From positions 1-16,688 of the forward strand of contig JAVWYO010000042.1 of the NCBI GenBank assembly GCA_036661515.1: 16,688 bases of DNA, written 5' to 3'. A program made the position numbers and the translations under genes. The DNA is from HGM05232 sp036661515 (lineage in GTDB: Bacteria; Bacteroidota; Bacteroidia; Bacteroidales; Muribaculaceae). Of the stretch, positions 6,324 through 14,379 are shown one piece after another (the first letter of the stretch is position 1; the number at the start of each line of letters is the position of its first letter). The notes beneath the pieces are model-generated. The model was not told the origin of the DNA. It was given only the letters and a program-made list of their open reading frames with translations, and ran no database searches.

Positions 6324-7244
6324 ATGAAAGCTATTAAATTTGTTATTACATCACTAATGCTATCGCTATCATTATCATGTGTAGCACAATTAGCTGTTTC
6401 TCCGATGAAAATATCAAGTGGGAAACTGCAACGTGTAGTGCTTAACTCAGAATATATGAATAGCATGACTGTTGATATATGGACTCCCGATGGCTATCCA
6501 AAGGCTACATCATATAAAGTGTTGTATATGCACGATGGACAGATGCTTTTCGACAAGAATAGCACTTGGAACAAGCAAGCATGGGAAGTAGATTCTATTG
6601 CAGGGGAAATGCTAAATGATGGCAAGTTGAGCCCTTTTATTGTTGTTGGAATCCACAGTACTGCTGCTACACGCACAGCCGACTTAATGCCCGAACGCGT
6701 AATGCAATATATAGTCAATGATAGCATAGAAGCGTTAATGACCAAGATGATAGCAAATAATCTACGAGGCGATAGATACCTTAAATTTATTGTTACCGAG
6801 TTAAAACCGTTTATTGATAAAAATTATAAAGTTGACCCTTCACGTGGTGCGACTGCTGTAATGGGGTCGAGTATGGGTGGATTAATGTCGATGTACGCAA
6901 TTTGTGAATATCCCACAGTGTTTGGCTCAGCAGCTTGCCTTTCAACGCATTTAGTTGGCTTACCTTATCCAAATGTTGAAATTCCTACTGCAATTTGTGA
7001 ATATTTGAAGAACCATTTACCAAATCCAAAAACTCATCGCATATATTTCGACCATGGCGACCAAACGTTAGATGCCTTATATCCTCCGTATCAAAAGATG
7101 GTGGATAGCGTAATGCTACAAAAGGGTTATTCAACCGCAAACTGGATTACTTGTTTCTTTAAAGGACACGCACACCAAGAAACGGCTTGGGCATCACGTC
7201 TGCACATTCCGCTTTCGTTCCTTTTTCCCGCTACTCTACATTAA
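6324..7244 (+). CDS. secreted esterase of the esterase D / putative esterase family
   Basis: A 306-residue alpha/beta hydrolase (PF00756 type). Residues 1-21 form a signal peptide with a likely cleavage after CVA. The nucleophile elbow is GSSMGG at 181-186 (Ser183), the acid is likely Asp246 in FDHGDQTLD (Asp250 is possible), and the base is His284 in GHAHQETAW, where many members have GHNE. LYMHDGQMLFD (67-77) forms the oxyanion strand of the family. It should act in the periplasm or outside the cell. Relatives cleave feruloyl, acetyl or siderophore esters, and the substrate cannot be told from this sequence. There is no polysaccharide-utilisation locus around it. It is the last gene of the unit begun by the LRR protein, 9 bp after mrp. 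Confidence 0.88.
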   Translation: MKAIKFVITSLMLSLSLSCVAQLAVSPMKISSGKLQRVVLNSEYMNSMTVDIWTPDGYPKATSYKVLYMHDGQMLFDKNSTWNKQAWEVDSIAGEMLNDGKLSPFIVVGIHSTAATRTADLMPERVMQYIVNDSIEALMTKMIANNLRGDRYLKFIVTELKPFIDKNYKVDPSRGATAVMGSSMGGLMSMYAICEYPTVFGSAACLSTHLVGLPYPNVEIPTAICEYLKNHLPNPKTHRIYFDHGDQTLDALYPPYQKMVDSVMLQKGYSTANWITCFFKGHAHQETAWASRLHIPLSFLFPATLH

Positions 7245-7268
7245 AAATAGAATAAAATAACGGAATAA

Positions 7269-7290
7269 AATGTGTACATTTGTACACATT
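7269..7290. promoter_or_regulatory. palindromic operator candidate over the ruvB -7 box
   Basis: AATGTGTACA (7269-7278), TT, TGTACACATT (7281-7290): perfect 10-bp arms with a 2-bp centre. Within it, TACATTTG (7275-7282) is a perfect TAnnTTTG -7 box, so a protein bound to the palindrome would block the promoter. No good -33 box is visible. The transcript would start near 7287-7290, about 40 nt before the preferred ruvB start at 7331. Confidence 0.5.
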
Positions 7291-7330
7291 GATGCTAACA
7301 TCAATATATGAAATAGCAGATATAAAAAAG

Positions 7331-8356
7331 ATGGTGGAAGATGATGATTTTGACATAAGGACTGAACGTACAGAGTGTGATAACGACTTTGAAAAGGCGT
7401 TACGCCCCATTACGTTAGATGACTTCAGTGGTCAAGAAAAAATCATTGAAAACCTACGTGTCTTCGTCACTGCGGCCAGAATGCGAGGCGAAGCTCTCGA
7501 TCATCTACTCCTTCATGGACCTCCTGGACTTGGGAAAACTACATTATCAAATATTATAGCTAACGAGCTTGGCGTGGGATTTAAGGTGACATCAGGACCT
7601 GTGCTTGACAAGCCTGGCGACCTCGCTGGATTACTCACATCGCTCGAAGAAAATGATGTGCTATTTATCGACGAAATACATCGTCTTAGTCCAATAGTTG
7701 AGGAATATCTATATTCAGCAATGGAGGATTATCGCATAGATATAATGATTGATAAAGGTCCCGGCGCACGTTCAGTGCAATTGACTTTAGCACCATTTAC
7801 CCTAATTGGTGCTACTACAAGAAGTGGATTACTTACATCTCCATTAAGAGCACGTTTTGGAATTAATTGTCACTTAGAATATTACGATCACAAGACATTA
7901 AAAGGAATTGTAAAACGCTCAGCACGCTTGCTTAAAGTGGATTGTACCGATGACGCTGCTACTGAAATTTCGCTACGCAGTCGTGGTACGCCACGTGTAG
8001 CAAACTCATTGCTTCGTCGTGTGCGTGACTTTGCTCAAGTAAAAGGTTCGGGTAAAATAAACACCGAAATAGCTCGTTATGCCCTCGAAGCACTCAATAT
8101 AGATAAATATGGGCTTGATGAGATTGATAATAGAATTTTATCAATAATTATTGATAAATTCAATGGTGGCCCTGTTGGCATTTCCACAATTTCAACGGCT
8201 ATTGGCGAAGATGCTGGAACTATTGAGGAGGTATATGAACCTTATCTTATAAAGGAGGGATTTATTAAGAGAACTCCTCGCGGACGAGAAGTTACTGACC
8301 TGACCTATACGCATTTAAATCGCACTCGCTTTTCAGAGCAAACATCTATTTTTTGA
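7331..8356 (+). CDS. ruvB: Holliday junction branch-migration ATPase RuvB
   Basis: A 341-residue AAA+ motor that drives branch migration of recombination junctions together with RuvA; RuvC then cuts them. Walker A GPPGLGKTT is at 63-71, Walker B LFIDEIH at 111-117, sensor 1 GATTRSG about 160-166, PLRARFG about 171-177 holds the arginine finger region, and sensor 2 GTPRVAN about 219-225. The C-terminal winged helix (about 255-335) contains GGPVGISTI and KRTPRGREVT. The frame extends upstream to ATG 7292 and TTG 7280, but these lie at or within the promoter palindrome, and the homologues I recall begin near MVEDDDF, so ATG 7331 is chosen. ruvA and ruvC are not in the window. The gene has its own promoter, apparently under an operator. 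Confidence 0.96.
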   Translation: MVEDDDFDIRTERTECDNDFEKALRPITLDDFSGQEKIIENLRVFVTAARMRGEALDHLLLHGPPGLGKTTLSNIIANELGVGFKVTSGPVLDKPGDLAGLLTSLEENDVLFIDEIHRLSPIVEEYLYSAMEDYRIDIMIDKGPGARSVQLTLAPFTLIGATTRSGLLTSPLRARFGINCHLEYYDHKTLKGIVKRSARLLKVDCTDDAATEISLRSRGTPRVANSLLRRVRDFAQVKGSGKINTEIARYALEALNIDKYGLDEIDNRILSIIIDKFNGGPVGISTISTAIGEDAGTIEEVYEPYLIKEGFIKRTPRGREVTDLTYTHLNRTRFSEQTSIF

Positions 8357-8358
8357 AA

Positions 8359-8366
8359 TAACTTTG
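8359..8366 (+). promoter_or_regulatory. -7 box upstream of the flippase gene
   Basis: A perfect TAACTTTG lies 33 bp before the ATG at 8400, immediately after the ruvB stop codon. No TTTG is found at the -33 position, so it may be a secondary promoter in a ruvB-flippase unit. Confidence 0.4.
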
Positions 8367-8399
8367 TTCATTTTAACAAAAAATCATCACATCTAAATT

Positions 8400-9887
8400 A
8401 TGGCTGGAGTAAAAAGCTTAGCAAAAGATACTGCAATATATGGAGTAAGTAGCATTGTTGGACGTTTTTTAAATTGGTGTCTGGTGCCACTCTATACCAT
8501 TATGTTTGTCGCTGAGCAATATGGAATGGTAACTTATCTTTATTCTTTTGTAGCTCTTGCCCTTATTATTCTCACCTATGGCATGGAAACTGGCTTTTTC
8601 CGTTTTGCAAACAATGAAAGTTACAGCAAGCCGACAGAAGTATATACAACCTCGCTAATATCCTTAGCCTCAACATCAACAATCTTTTTTGTTGCGGTCT
8701 TGTTGTTTTTGCAACCAATATCCGACGCTCTAAAGATTGGCACACATTCCGATTATATATGGATATTGGCATTGACAGTGGCAATAGATGCTTTCACGGC
8801 TATTCCATTTGCCTATTTACGCTATAAAAAACGCCCTCTACGATTTGCTTATCTTAAGCTCGTGGGGATAGGACTTAATATTGGATTTAATCTATTTTTC
8901 ATCCTCCTTTGCCCATGGTTAATGAAGATATGCCCCGAATCAATCAGCTGGTTCTATAACCCGGAATATGGTATTGGATATATATTTGTTGCTAATCTTG
9001 TTAGCACTGTTGCAACATTAATACTCCTATTTCCTGAACTTACTTCCGTAAAATATCGATTTAACGGTGAGCTGTTGAAAAAGATGTTTATATACTCATT
9101 CCCTCTATTGGTACTCGGAATTGCTGGTATAATGAATCAGACTATTGATAAGATTTTATTCCCTTATCTTATTGCTGACCAAAATGTTGCACTCACAGAA
9201 CTTGGAATATATGGAGCCAACTACAAGATTGCCATAGTAATGGTTATGTTCATTCAAGCATTTCGATTTGCTTATGAACCATTTATTTTTGCACAAAATA
9301 AGGAGCAAGGCGCAAATAAAAATAAGGCTTATATTGATGCGATGAAATATTTCATAATATTTGGCCTATTAATATTTCTTGTTGTGATGTTCTATCTCGA
9401 TATCCTAAAATATTTTATTGCACCATCTTATTTTTCGGGATTACGTGTAGTACCAATAATAATGCTTGCAGAACTATTTTTTGGTATCTTTTTCAACCTT
9501 TCGCTATGGTATAAGCTCACCGATAAGACGCAATGGGGCATGTATTTCTCTTTTATTGGGCTCGCAATGACAGTCGGTCTTAATGTTATACTCGTTCCAC
9601 GATTTGGATACATAGGTTGTGCATGGGCAGCATTTGCATGCTATTTTACAATGATGATTATATCATATTTTGTGGGAAAAAATCGTTATCCAATACGTTA
9701 TGACCTGCGCAGTGCATTCTTTTACTTCGCTGTTGCTGGAGTGCTTTATGGTGCTGCTACTCTTGTAACAATTGAATCGGAGGTGCTCCGCCTTGGTTAT
9801 CGCACAATCTTATTAGCAATATTTATTGCAATCATAATAAAAAAGGAACCACTAAATATACCATTCCTAAAAAGCACACACAAATAG
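8400..9887 (+). CDS. oligosaccharide flippase (Wzx/MATE-like MOP superfamily)
   Basis: A 495-residue integral membrane protein, hydrophobic along its whole length with about 12-14 likely transmembrane helices. The N-terminal pattern (LAKDTAIYGVSSIVGRFLNW, then GMETGFFRFA at 61-70) is typical of polysaccharide-biosynthesis flippases of Bacteroidota, which move lipid-linked sugars from the inner to the outer face of the cytoplasmic membrane. The polar loops are short and basic on the predicted inside. No O-antigen or capsule cluster surrounds it, so it is probably an orphan flippase for a core glycan (lipopolysaccharide, glycoprotein sugar or peptidoglycan precursor); the substrate is not visible. 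It starts 43 bp after ruvB and ends 3 bp from the stop codon of the opposing LD-carboxypeptidase gene. Confidence 0.88.
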   Translation: MAGVKSLAKDTAIYGVSSIVGRFLNWCLVPLYTIMFVAEQYGMVTYLYSFVALALIILTYGMETGFFRFANNESYSKPTEVYTTSLISLASTSTIFFVAVLLFLQPISDALKIGTHSDYIWILALTVAIDAFTAIPFAYLRYKKRPLRFAYLKLVGIGLNIGFNLFFILLCPWLMKICPESISWFYNPEYGIGYIFVANLVSTVATLILLFPELTSVKYRFNGELLKKMFIYSFPLLVLGIAGIMNQTIDKILFPYLIADQNVALTELGIYGANYKIAIVMVMFIQAFRFAYEPFIFAQNKEQGANKNKAYIDAMKYFIIFGLLIFLVVMFYLDILKYFIAPSYFSGLRVVPIIMLAELFFGIFFNLSLWYKLTDKTQWGMYFSFIGLAMTVGLNVILVPRFGYIGCAWAAFACYFTMMIISYFVGKNRYPIRYDLRSAFFYFAVAGVLYGAATLVTIESEVLRLGYRTILLAIFIAIIIKKEPLNIPFLKSTHK

Positions 9888-9890
9888 GTA

Positions 9891-10793
9891 CTATCTTGAA
9901 AATGTTAGTGTGGTGCTATCCTTAGTTACCGAAAGCGTTGCAACACCACCTTCTATTAGTGGGAGATTGCGGTCGACATGCCCTACGGGGAAATTAAATG
10001 CAATTGGGTAATTATAATCAGCTGTGAGACGATGTATCATTTCATACATAGTTTCGCCATTTTGATCTGGCTTATAGTCGGTAAATTGTCCTACGATAAG
10101 TCCTTTTAAATTTGGCAAAACGCCATTAAGACGTAATTCGTATAATAGTCGTTCTATCTTATATATTGGTTCTGAAATATCCTCAATAAAGAGTATTATA
10201 TCTCGTTTAAGAATATCTATGGTGGTTGATGCCAATGCGCACATTACCGCCATATTTCCTCCTAAAATAGTCCCTGTAACAATCCCTATTTTGTTAAATT
10301 CATGCGATTCCATCGAGTAATTTGGCAATTTACTACCCATAAGAATCGATTTTAATGACATGCTACATTCATCATCGCCACCATGCTCTGATAGATGCTT
10401 GCACATAGATGCGTGAATGCTGACAATCCTTGCATTTACCATTGCGGCGTGCCACGCTGTGATGTCACTAAATCCGATTATCCATTTAGCATGTTCTCTA
10501 AGAAATGAGGGCGACAAATATTCAAGTAGATGCACCATTCCATATCCTCCTCTACTACATAGAATTGCCTTTATTGATGGGTCTAAGAACGCATTTATTA
10601 CATCTTCAAGGCGCTCTTTTAATGTTCCACTATACGTGCCACAAACGCCTTTACAATGGGCACTAACGACAGGCGCAAATCCCCATTGAGCCAATACTTC
10701 ACAAGCATCATCAACAATTTTGGGGTCGATGTGGCTTGCTGGCGATAATATTGCTATCCTATCTCCACATTTTAATGATTCTGGGTATATCAT
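9891..10793 (-). CDS. S66 family LD-carboxypeptidase (muropeptide recycling)
   Basis: A 300-residue serine peptidase of family S66, like E. coli LdcA, which removes the terminal D-Ala from tetrapeptides of recycled peptidoglycan in the cytoplasm. The triad is visible: Ser109 in IIGFSD, Glu204 in LFIEDISEP, and His272 in FPVGHVDRNLP. The N-terminal substrate domain has AILSPAS (14-20) and SRGGYG (80-85). There is no signal peptide, in line with a cytosolic role, and the length is usual. A close relative with another role, MccF-type immunity against microcin C, shares these motifs; without a microcin locus here, recycling is the better reading. It is the last gene of the minus-strand unit, 8 bp after the radical SAM gene. 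Confidence 0.92.
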   Translation of the reverse strand: MIYPESLKCGDRIAILSPASHIDPKIVDDACEVLAQWGFAPVVSAHCKGVCGTYSGTLKERLEDVINAFLDPSIKAILCSRGGYGMVHLLEYLSPSFLREHAKWIIGFSDITAWHAAMVNARIVSIHASMCKHLSEHGGDDECSMSLKSILMGSKLPNYSMESHEFNKIGIVTGTILGGNMAVMCALASTTIDILKRDIILFIEDISEPIYKIERLLYELRLNGVLPNLKGLIVGQFTDYKPDQNGETMYEMIHRLTADYNYPIAFNFPVGHVDRNLPLIEGGVATLSVTKDSTTLTFSR

Positions 10794-10801
10794 ATAGCTT
10801 T

Positions 10802-11578
10802 TTAGTTTACTTGAACTTTTATTCCTGCCTCTCTAATCTTTTCTGCTATGCTATTAAGCTCTTCAATAGACACCTTTTCAAGCTTCTCTTCTGGCGTTTT
10901 GCGGTCGATAGAGTAAATCTGTACTTCTATTGGATTAACCTCTTTATATGCCTCAATAAGTGCCTCTATTTCTGCGGGGGTGGTATTATCAATTACTGAA
11001 TCATTGTGTGTACCACGTAAAAATAGCGTCTGAATAATACATTTTCCGTTAAACTTCTTCATATCGGCAATTACACCTTCAGGGTCTACATCATTGTTGC
11101 GAGGCACATTAATGAGGTGCATGGTTTTGGAATTTGCCGAATCTAATTTTAGTATATTGTTATCCACCATTTTAAGTGCTTTCACCACATGCTCATTGCT
11201 AATAAATGTGCTATTTGTTAGCACGCTCACTTTCACTTCGGGATAAAAGCGGTCGCGAAGTATTAAAGTATCATGTATTATCTCTTTAAAATTAGGGTGT
11301 AGAGTAGGTTCGCCATTACCAGAAAATGTGATAACGTCGAGTGGTTCTTTATTCTCTGCCATAGCTTTGAGCTTTGCGCCGAGAAGTTTTTTCACTTGCT
11401 CGCGTCTTGGGACTCCTGTCGTGCCCTGTCCTTGCGCATTATAGCCTGCTTCGCAATATATGCAGTCAAATGAGCATATTTTACCGTCATTTGGAAGTAA
11501 ATTTACGCCAAGCGATGTGCCAAGACGGCGACTATGTATTGGTCCAAAAATTGTTTCGTGGAAAAGTATTGTTACCAT
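10802..11578 (-). CDS. radical SAM protein (COG0731-like), function unknown
   Basis: A 258-residue radical SAM enzyme. The cluster motif CxxxCxxC is Cys35, Cys39 and Cys42 in CSFDCIYC, and SGNGEPTLHP (86-95) is the SAM-binding GE motif. The N-terminus, FGPIHSRRLGTSLGVNLLP, is characteristic of the COG0731 group, distantly related to the wyosine enzyme TYW1 but lacking its flavodoxin domain. No SPASM or other extra Fe-S cluster motif is seen: the C-terminal third has no cysteine pairs. Bacteria do not make wyosine, so the reaction is unknown; a tRNA or peptide substrate is possible but not shown here. It lies 6 bp after the glycosyltransferase gene and 8 bp before the LD-carboxypeptidase gene, so the three are expressed together. 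Confidence 0.88.
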   Translation of the reverse strand: MVTILFHETIFGPIHSRRLGTSLGVNLLPNDGKICSFDCIYCEAGYNAQGQGTTGVPRREQVKKLLGAKLKAMAENKEPLDVITFSGNGEPTLHPNFKEIIHDTLILRDRFYPEVKVSVLTNSTFISNEHVVKALKMVDNNILKLDSANSKTMHLINVPRNNDVDPEGVIADMKKFNGKCIIQTLFLRGTHNDSVIDNTTPAEIEALIEAYKEVNPIEVQIYSIDRKTPEEKLEKVSIEELNSIAEKIREAGIKVQVN

Positions 11579-11584
11579 TTTTCT

Positions 11585-12838
11585 TTATGCTTTTGAGTTA
11601 AGTAATTCATCAAAAAGAGCTATATATTGTTGCGCTATCTTAGTTGCTGAAAATTTATTAAGCACCTCATTATGTAATCGCTCTCTATCGATATGCGCTT
11701 GCGATGCCCATTCAATGCCTTCGGCGATGCTCTTTGCCGACTTATATTGTGCGATATAGCCTGTATCTAAATGTGTTATGATGTCGCGTTGCCCTCCATT
11801 GCCAAACGTTACAGGCACGCAGCCAGCAGCTTCTCCTTCAATCAACGTTCCTGATAGTGTTTCATAGAGCGAAGTAGAAACGACAATATCACTTTGGGCA
11901 TACAGTGCAGCAACTTCGGATTCACTTTTTACGTTACCTACATAGGTATATGGAATTTTTATCTCATCGAGAAGTTTTACATTACGAATATTGCCAAATA
12001 GAACGAGGTGAATTTTCGATGCAAAACTTGGTGAATGTTTGGCAATGTAATTCATGGCATCAATCATATATTCAAACCCCTTAATTGGGTCGTCGAGCCG
12101 TGCGGCTCCCATTATTATAACAGTCTTATCGGTAGCAAGTTGCAGGCTTCCGTTACTTATACGCCTATAATCATATTTTTCTATCGGAAAAGCATTGTGA
12201 ATAACACGTATATCTCCACGTTCAAGTAGGCTGCTTTCTCGGCAACGCTCAGCAAGCCAATTACTTACTGCAACAAACTTAATATTGCTATTCCTATATA
12301 AATACACTTTTTGTTGTAACACATAATAGGACAAATCTCGGTGGTCTTTTGACTTTAAATATCCACAAGCACCGCAATCGGTCTTATATCCATTACAGTC
12401 ATAAGCATGATGACATATTCCCGTACATTCCCACATATCATGCATTGTCCACACTATGGGCTTATCGAGTTCTACCAATTTTTCTATTCCTCGTATTGAT
12501 AAAGCTCCTTGATTTATCCAATTAAGCACGATTATATCGGCATTTTGTACTAATGGGTGCTTTGAAATATCAAATCCACTATTAGCTATTGATACCTTAA
12601 AAAGATTTTTTCTCGAAAAGCCATTTGCAAAAAATATCTTTAGGCGCTCTTTTATAAAATAATACTTGCCGAGCTTTGAATTACCAAAGCTACTCACCAC
12701 AGCGTGGTCATCACCCGATTGCTCCATGACGAGCATCTTGGCATCGGCACCTGCATCACACAGCGCATTGGTGAGCCTATACGATACCACCGCAGCTCCA
12801 CCAATTATGTCACTTTTGTTTATTATTACTATGTTCAC
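11585..12838 (-). CDS. GT4 family glycosyltransferase (WcaC/colanic-acid type)
   Basis: A 417-residue GT-B fold retaining glycosyltransferase. The N-terminal acceptor domain starts MNIVIINKSDIIGGAAVVSY, the usual opening of this group. The donor-sugar half contains the EX7E motif at Glu326-Glu334 (ETLSGTLIE) and the GAARLDDPIKG strand-loop at 244-254. The stretch 133-160 (HDMWECTGICHHAYDC then CGACGYLK) has Cys138, 142, 148, 155 and 158, a cysteine pattern I know from this subfamily and possibly a metal site. The start is GTG, 8 bp after the stop codon of the DUF389 gene; the next Met is at residue 35 and would remove the nucleotide-fold strand. It probably adds a sugar to a surface glycan on the cytoplasmic face of the membrane. 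Donor and acceptor are unknown. Confidence 0.88.
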   Translation of the reverse strand: MNIVIINKSDIIGGAAVVSYRLTNALCDAGADAKMLVMEQSGDDHAVVSSFGNSKLGKYYFIKERLKIFFANGFSRKNLFKVSIANSGFDISKHPLVQNADIIVLNWINQGALSIRGIEKLVELDKPIVWTMHDMWECTGICHHAYDCNGYKTDCGACGYLKSKDHRDLSYYVLQQKVYLYRNSNIKFVAVSNWLAERCRESSLLERGDIRVIHNAFPIEKYDYRRISNGSLQLATDKTVIIMGAARLDDPIKGFEYMIDAMNYIAKHSPSFASKIHLVLFGNIRNVKLLDEIKIPYTYVGNVKSESEVAALYAQSDIVVSTSLYETLSGTLIEGEAAGCVPVTFGNGGQRDIITHLDTGYIAQYKSAKSIAEGIEWASQAHIDRERLHNEVLNKFSATKIAQQYIALFDELLNSKA

Positions 12839-12846
12839 AGGTCTTT

Positions 12847-14247
12847 TTATTTTATATTGTTCTTGTCTAAAGGATTTGTAAATTTTAATATAATTGAATT
12901 TTCTATTATATGCACATCTTTAAGCCCTACTCTGGCTTCAATATATTCTTTAAATTTTTGTTGCTCTCGCATGGGCATCTTATTGCTATATTTTATCAAA
13001 GCAATATTCACTGTATCGGCCTTATTCTCTGCTATATCACAAAATACACTTCGGGATATTGCAAAATCTTTTATCGCTGGAAACAGTACCTTTATCTCTG
13101 GTGCAAGGGCAATAGACACTGAGTCAAATTTATTGTATGTGCGATTTATATGAGTTAATGAGTCGATTTTAGTCGCTTGCATGGCTATTTTTTCAATATT
13201 TGACTGATATATATCTTTAAATACCGCAGAACTAAGATCTTCAGCACTTACAGAGTTTTGAAGAGCAAACCCTTGTTGTATGTCAAGTTTTGTACCATCA
13301 AGCCCTGCCTTCACCAATTTTGCTTGCATCGCAAGTTGTAGCGAGTCTTTTGGTAATTCTGCGCCTATCAAAGTCACTTTGATATGTCGCTCGCCATTGC
13401 TTATCCATGAATCTTTATTTAGCACTTGTGTATTAGGAAACACGAAGGCCTCAGTAATAAATTTATTAGCATCTGACGTAAAAAAGTTTTCTCGGAGCAT
13501 TAAAAAGGTGAGCCAAATACTTGGGAGTAGCGTAAGGGTTATTATAGCATATACAATACGTTCTACACGTTTTTTCCTTTCGGGATTTATAAAAGCATGT
13601 GGCTTGAATTTCAAAAATTTTACCCCAATTGTAGTTGCAAACGCTATAAAAATTGAATTAATTAGGAATAGATAAAATGCGCCAAAAAAATATTCCAATT
13701 GCCATGTGGCAAGCCCATATCCTGCTGTGCATAGCGGTGGCATAAGTGCTGTTGCAATAGCAACTCCTGGCAATACATTCCCTTTTTGCTTACACGCTAT
13801 TGCTACTATTCCTGCTGCTCCACCAAAGAAACCAATAAACACATCATATATCGTTGGCGATGTGCGCGCAAGAAGTTCACTTCTCCCCTCATTAACTGGT
13901 GATATAAGAAAATAAAGTGTCGAGGCTATAACACTAAATACTGCTGCCATAGCAATATTTCGGAATGAGCGTTTTATAAGATCAAAATCGTAAGTCCCAA
14001 GACCATATCCCATGCCCATTATTGGACCCATGAGTGGCGAGATGAGCATTGCGCCTATAATTACGGCGGCCGAATTTGTGTTTAATCCAAGCGAGGCTAT
14101 AATAATTGCTATGATAAGAATTATTATATTACCTCCCTTAAACGACACGCCATCTATAATAGATTGGGCTGCAATTTTCTCTGACTCAAGATCATTAGAT
14201 AAATCAAAATAGCTATGCAAATACCGCTTTATCTCTTTAAAAACCAT
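12847..14247 (-). CDS. DUF389 family inner-membrane protein
   Basis: A 466-residue membrane protein of the DUF389/TIGR00341 family. After a short charged N-terminus come about seven hydrophobic segments (roughly 40-56, 58-80, 98-117, 133-152, 158-176, 185-207, 230-250). They include the family signature NSAAVIIGAMLISPLMGPIM (58-77) and the matching LPGVAIATALMPPLCTAGYG (159-178), which look like an internal inverted duplication of a pore or transport motif. Residues ~255-466 form a soluble domain rich in charged helices. The function of the family is not established; transport or stress roles have been suggested. It is the first gene of the minus-strand unit, so its promoter controls the glycosyltransferase, radical SAM and LD-carboxypeptidase genes as well. 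Confidence 0.9.
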   Translation of the reverse strand: MVFKEIKRYLHSYFDLSNDLESEKIAAQSIIDGVSFKGGNIIILIIAIIIASLGLNTNSAAVIIGAMLISPLMGPIMGMGYGLGTYDFDLIKRSFRNIAMAAVFSVIASTLYFLISPVNEGRSELLARTSPTIYDVFIGFFGGAAGIVAIACKQKGNVLPGVAIATALMPPLCTAGYGLATWQLEYFFGAFYLFLINSIFIAFATTIGVKFLKFKPHAFINPERKKRVERIVYAIITLTLLPSIWLTFLMLRENFFTSDANKFITEAFVFPNTQVLNKDSWISNGERHIKVTLIGAELPKDSLQLAMQAKLVKAGLDGTKLDIQQGFALQNSVSAEDLSSAVFKDIYQSNIEKIAMQATKIDSLTHINRTYNKFDSVSIALAPEIKVLFPAIKDFAISRSVFCDIAENKADTVNIALIKYSNKMPMREQQKFKEYIEARVGLKDVHIIENSIILKFTNPLDKNNIK

Positions 14248-14287
14248 CGACCTATTGTATTTAATTATTTTACCTATCGCAAAAACG

Positions 14288-14318
14288 TAAAGTTAGGATA
14301 ATAAAACAACAAAAACAA
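14288..14318 (-). promoter_or_regulatory. promoter of the DUF389-GT4-radical SAM-LD-carboxypeptidase unit
   Basis: On the minus strand TTG (14318-14316), 20 bases, then TAACTTTA (14295-14288). The -7 box misses the last G of TAnnTTTG, but the spacing is right. It lies about 40 bp before the DUF389 start at 14247, inside the 132-bp gap that follows metG. Confidence 0.45.
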
Positions 14319-14379
14319 CCTATTTGTTAGATTATCAATAGCATAATGCTACATCACAAAATCTTACGGAAATCGATTC

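Noticed and set aside
7280..7330. Upstream extension of RuvB (TTG 7280 or ATG 7292)
   Set aside because: These starts fall in the promoter palindrome or right at the predicted transcript start, and the added residues have no place in the family.
9891..10793. MccF-type microcin C immunity protein
   Set aside because: The S66 triad is shared with MccF, but no microcin biosynthesis genes are present and the gene sits in an envelope-related unit.
10802..11578. Radical SAM maturase of a peptide natural product with the small ORF at 569-796 as precursor
   Set aside because: They are 10 kb apart, no SPASM or RiPP recognition domain is visible, and the N-terminus is of the COG0731 type.
12704..13153. 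149-codon plus-strand frame across the GT4/DUF389 junction
   Set aside because: It lies antisense to two well-supported genes and has no domain or promoter.
14328..14354. Small hairpin TAGCAT-T-ATGCTA after metG as a terminator
   Set aside because: The stem is only about 6 bp of mostly A/T with almost no loop, and no T run follows it on the minus strand.
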